10,985 nucleotides of DNA from Aureobasidium sp. EXF-3400 (taxonomy: Eukaryota; Ascomycota; Dothideomycetes; Dothideales; Saccotheciaceae): the NCBI GenBank assembly GCA_024195585.1, contig SWBL01000696.1, positions 1-10,985 of the forward strand, given 5' to 3'. Under the pieces are notes generated by a model. That model worked only from the letters and a program-made list of their open reading frames with translations, had not been told where the DNA came from and did not search any database. Shown here in pieces: positions 8,596-10,985 of this stretch; positions within the stretch are counted from its first letter, which is position 1; each line of letters opens with the position of its first letter. A program made the position numbers and the translations under genes.

Positions 8596-8727
8596 TATTG
8601 TTGGTGCATGATCTTCGATACAACACAGTCACGGGCCAACCTCTTGTTCACAATCTGCTATATAGGGGTAGACTGCTGCTTCAGCGAAACCTTGTCGCTC
8701 TCCGCAACACGAGGCCATTTATAGCAC

Positions 8728-9358
8728 ATGGACGATTCTGCCGCCAAAGCCGCAGATTACAACCGTCTCAAGGCCATGGAAGACACCATAAACTCCGAGT
8801 GCGACAGACTTTTGTTCCCGAAAAACAAGGAGCAAGAGATGGACAAGCAGGCAAAATTCTTCGCGGTCAAGGAAGCCGTCACTTGTACCCCCTGAAAAAG
8901 TTGGTTTTCTCACTGCATGATGAAGACTTCCATGAATCTAACACTATGTACTTTGAGCCTGAGCTTGTTGAGCTCGTTCTCTCCAACGGCCTCTTCGTGT
9001 CGAGATACACTAGTGAGAACTTGCGTTATCTGCGCGTTCCGTGCATCTGCTCGCTTGTGCCTATTAATAAGCATCTATAGAGCTTGTTGGTAAAGTCATC
9101 GGCTTCGAGTTACAGACTGACATGCTTCTCTCCCTGGTCGACTATTCTCCCGGCCTCGAGACTCTAATCATTGATGCTCGCATCTTTGACGTACCTCAAG
9201 AAAGACTTGCTCACTTCTTCGAGAACGCCGTTTGTCTCAGCCGCTTCGAGCTATCGTCCCCTAGTGGTCGCATCCACGTCCGCACTGGTCTATTCCGTCT
9301 ACTTGCCAAGCTACCCACTCTTCATACTATTCGCCTTGATCACATCGTCATTCGTTAA
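8728..9358 (+). pseudogene. LRR-like (F-box family type) protein remnant in three frames
   Basis: Segment 1 starts at ATG 8728 and gives MDDSAAKAADYNRLKAMEDT... (55 residues), a charged helical-looking sequence, to TGA 8893-8895. Segment 2, in another frame, reads LKKLVFSLHDEDFHESN, then FEPELVELVLSNGLF and ENLRYLRVPCI to TAG 9078-9080. Segment 3, in the third frame, reads IELVGKVIGFELQTDMLLSL, SPGLETLIIDARIFDVP, LSRFELSS and LAKLPTLHTIRLDHIVIR to TAA 9356-9358. The recurrent L-x-x-L-x-L spacing is typical of degenerate LRRs in fungal F-box proteins. In order, the segments make one protein of about 210 residues. The first change falls in a run of five C (8888-8892) and would be explained by one lost base; no splice signals fit. 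No F-box is visible in segment 1. Either a pseudogene or, less likely, an intact gene with sequencing errors. Confidence 0.5.
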
Positions 9359-9564
9359 GACGCAGAGATCATAATTGTTTCAGAAAGAAGCTTTAAACTG
9401 AACTCATTCGCCCTGGTTCTAGCGCCTTGAAAAACGCTTGTCGCGAGCAGCACTGATAGCAACAATCTTATGGCTGTACACCCTACTAGGAGCATGACCA
9501 AGAAGTTCGAATAGGTCGAGGGAAGCAGAGAAAGCCTCTACAGACTCTTGAAAGGTCGGATGGA

Positions 9565-9976
9565 TTGTGTCAAGCGGTCACTGCTGTCCTTAGCTTCAAA
9601 ATTGGACTGAGGGGTGTCATTGATCCTAGCAATCTTGCACTTCCCACTGGTGTATATATACAGGAGCGAAGCGATGCGTTGCCAACCTCATCCTCCCACC
9701 AGACTTACCCCAGACTGAGCGTTGCAAAGATCTGCAATCCTTTGTTTGCATATATACAGCAGAAGCACCTTTCCCTGTCTGCCCATGGCACAAATCATCG
9801 ACGAGCTTTAGAATAGCTTCTATCAGCTGCAACAGGATATCGAGGATCTGTTAGGTGACCCAAGGAGTGACTTGCCCAGAACCCTCGCCGATGCACGAGT
9901 TGGTCAAGCCTTGGGCCAAAAAGAACATGTTGAGGGTCGCTTCGAAGTCGTAGGTTTCCTCCAGAGCTTCTTCTAG
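9565..9976 (+). pseudogene. Unassigned remnant with frame changes and an in-frame TAG
   Basis: Three protein-like runs follow one another. About 9565-9660 reads AVLSFKIGLRGVIDPSNLAL. Another frame, 9651-9780, reads CIYTGAKRCVANLILPPDLP and QTERCKDLQSFVCIYTAEAP. A third starts at ATG 9785, MAQIIDEL, meets TAG 9809-9811, then reads NSFYQLQQDIEDLLGDPRSD and ALGQKEHVEGRFEVVGFLQS to TAG 9974-9976. The TAG sits in a Gln-rich context and may once have been CAG. The last run is in the same frame as the Gag-like sequence at 10040, so it could be its upstream neighbour or part of the same element. No domain is recognised. Confidence 0.35.
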
Positions 9977-10039
9977 CAAAGTAAGGCTCTGCACACTCCG
10001 GATGAATCATTATGAGGCTCAAGATCTGAAGTCAGCGTA

Positions 10040-10498
10040 ATGGACCCCTCGAAGACCCGGCTCGTGAATCATTTGACAGCGCTGCAAAATGCTCAACAGC
10101 CTATGGATAACCGCCAGTACCATGGATCGACCGCCTTCGCGTCATTCTCATCAACAAACGCTTCCGAGCTATTCACGCACTCACGCATCGAAAGCCTCAC
10201 CGGCCAGGACAACTACAACTGCTGGTATCGCGACCTGAAGGCAGTCGCATCCAACAGCAACCTCTGAAGCCTCATCTCTGGCGCCGAGAGTCTTCGATAA
10301 GCACTCTGTCACCTCTTTATCACTTTCAAGTGGTTATGAGCCCAGCATCATCTATATAAAGCGGAGCCAACCCCGTCAAGATGGGAGTTCGGAGTCAGGA
10401 GCTCCATCATGGCTCTACTACAAGACCATGATGTTGCAGCGAACGCACTGTTCGAGCTCGTTGGACGTTCTTTGGACAATCTTCATGATTTGTTCTGA
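10040..10498 (+). mobile_element. Ty1/copia-type Gag-like remnant, broken by stops
   Basis: ATG 10040 opens 75 codons: MDPSKTRLVNHLTALQNAQQ, a Ser/Thr-rich part, then ESLTGQDNYNCWYRDLKAVA. That is the L-x-G-x-(E/D)-N-Y-x-x-W-x-x-(D/E)-(L/M) signature of copia-type Gag proteins, which package the RNA of LTR retrotransposons in the cell. The frame then meets TGA 10265-10267, exactly where copia Gag usually has Trp (NSNL-stop-SLISGAES). It goes on past TAA 10298-10300 and TGA 10337-10339 to MALLQDHDVAANALFELVGR and SLDNLHDLF, stopping at TGA 10496-10498. Position and order fit the middle of Gag. I see no zinc knuckle, protease, integrase, reverse transcriptase or LTR in the window. A host gene derived from Gag is an alternative. 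Judged by motif only; it is dead in this form. Confidence 0.4.
10346..10380 (+). repeat. Direct repeat, copy 1 (35 bases)
   Basis: This copy begins CATCATCTATATAAAGCGGA and ends GTCAAG. It matches 10564-10598 at 29 of 35 positions by hand count. Confidence 0.75.
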
Positions 10499-10563
10499 GT
10501 TTGACTCTGTGCGGAGTCGAAAGCGATTGACTGTAGCCCTCGTTGCGCACGCGCTATCGAACT

Positions 10564-10598
10564 CATCATCTATATATAGCGGAGTCGACACGGACAAG
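10564..10598 (+). repeat. Direct repeat, copy 2 (35 bases)
   Basis: This copy begins CATCATCTATATATAGCGGA and ends GACAAG. It lies 218 bases after copy 1 (10346-10380). Read in suitable frames both give HHLY(K/I)AE(P/S)T, so the repeat may once have been coding; the two frames differ today. Confidence 0.75.
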
Positions 10599-10985
10599 GT
10601 GAAAGCTCTATACCAGGACTCACGTTATGGTTTTCCTACATGAGCTGCATCCGAGGTATCGCAAGCCAGCAAATCAATACGTAACTCGACTTCGCAACGC
10701 TCCATAGGTCACCGCCAAGAGTTTTGGATGCAGAGTACCAGTCATGGACTCGGCTTGTGGTGCTACGTATAGTGCAAGCAACCCCGAACTCGCCCTCCCC
10801 AAGAATGGGTTCTGCCTGCTTCCAGAGCGTCTTGCACAATCGTGGCATAGCATCATAAGGCGGTTCGCTTGGCCCAACATCAGCAACAGAACCCGCAACT
10901 CGCGGACCATCTGCAATCTGACAGCGGCGCTCAGGAAGCAGTCACGATGACTGACAACAGTAAGTTCCTCAGGCTATAGTCTTGT
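10599..10985 (+). other. Decayed coding-like sequence running off the right edge
   Basis: One frame from about 10640 reads ELHPRYRKPANQYVTRLRNA, meets TAG, and goes on to TGA 10948-10950. Another frame, about 10788-10959, reads KAVRLAQHQQQNPQLADHLQ and SDSGAQEAVTMTDN. It is Gln-rich and the more protein-like of the two near the end, with a TAG inside. A perfect donor, GTAAGT, stands at 10960-10965. The last frame could therefore be an exon end, or ATG 10947 could start a gene (MTDN plus intron) that continues beyond the window. This may be the rest of the Gag-like element on the left. Confidence 0.25.

Noticed and set aside
4240..10985. LTRs, terminal inverted repeats, CRISPR-like arrays, tRNA or rRNA genes
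   Set aside because: Read by eye on both strands. I found only the short direct repeats listed, no array with spacers, no cloverleaf and no long flanking repeats.

Overview
The window looks like nuclear DNA of a filamentous ascomycete (Pezizomycotina). The evidence is introns with GTAAGT/GTATGA-type donors, C/G-ending codons in the conserved genes, and two recognisable eukaryotic housekeeping genes. A Dothideomycete is possible, but the sequence does not settle the class.

The left third (1-2955) is a conserved, intact block on the + strand. First comes the gene for 40S ribosomal protein uS8 (S22/S15a), two exons, 130 residues, complete. A 657-base intergenic stretch follows. Then comes a histidine-phosphatase-fold protein that I identify as the tau55/Tfc7 subunit of TFIIIC. 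It has three exons and keeps its catalytic-type residues. Two different last exons fit the same donor in the correct phase, so its C-terminus is uncertain. Both genes serve the translation machinery: one is a ribosomal protein, the other belongs to the RNA polymerase III factor that acts on tRNA and 5S genes.

The stretch 2956-4223 has no gene I can defend. One open frame at 3231-3536 contains a hydrophobic, coding-like segment.

The right part (4224-10985) is different in character. It is a chain of short, protein-like reading frames, C/G-ending by eye, that change frame or hit stop codons every 100-400 bases. I read it as a graveyard of broken accessory genes. From left to right it holds: an F-box/LRR-like remnant; a Pro/Gln-rich gene with two in-frame stops and one good 58-base intron; unassigned fragments; a gene with two diverged copies of a domain of about 75 residues; another unassigned fragment; a second LRR-like remnant split by two frame changes; and a final segment with a frame resembling the Gag of Ty1/copia retrotransposons. 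Where the original codon can be deduced, stops replace CAG or TGG, as expected from CpA-to-TpA change (RIP-like or ordinary deamination). The motif TATATA is strongly clustered in this half and absent from the first 4.3 kb. I saw no tRNA, rRNA, CRISPR or long terminal repeat, and no clear new working system. The two-copy domain and the alternative tau55 ends are the best leads.
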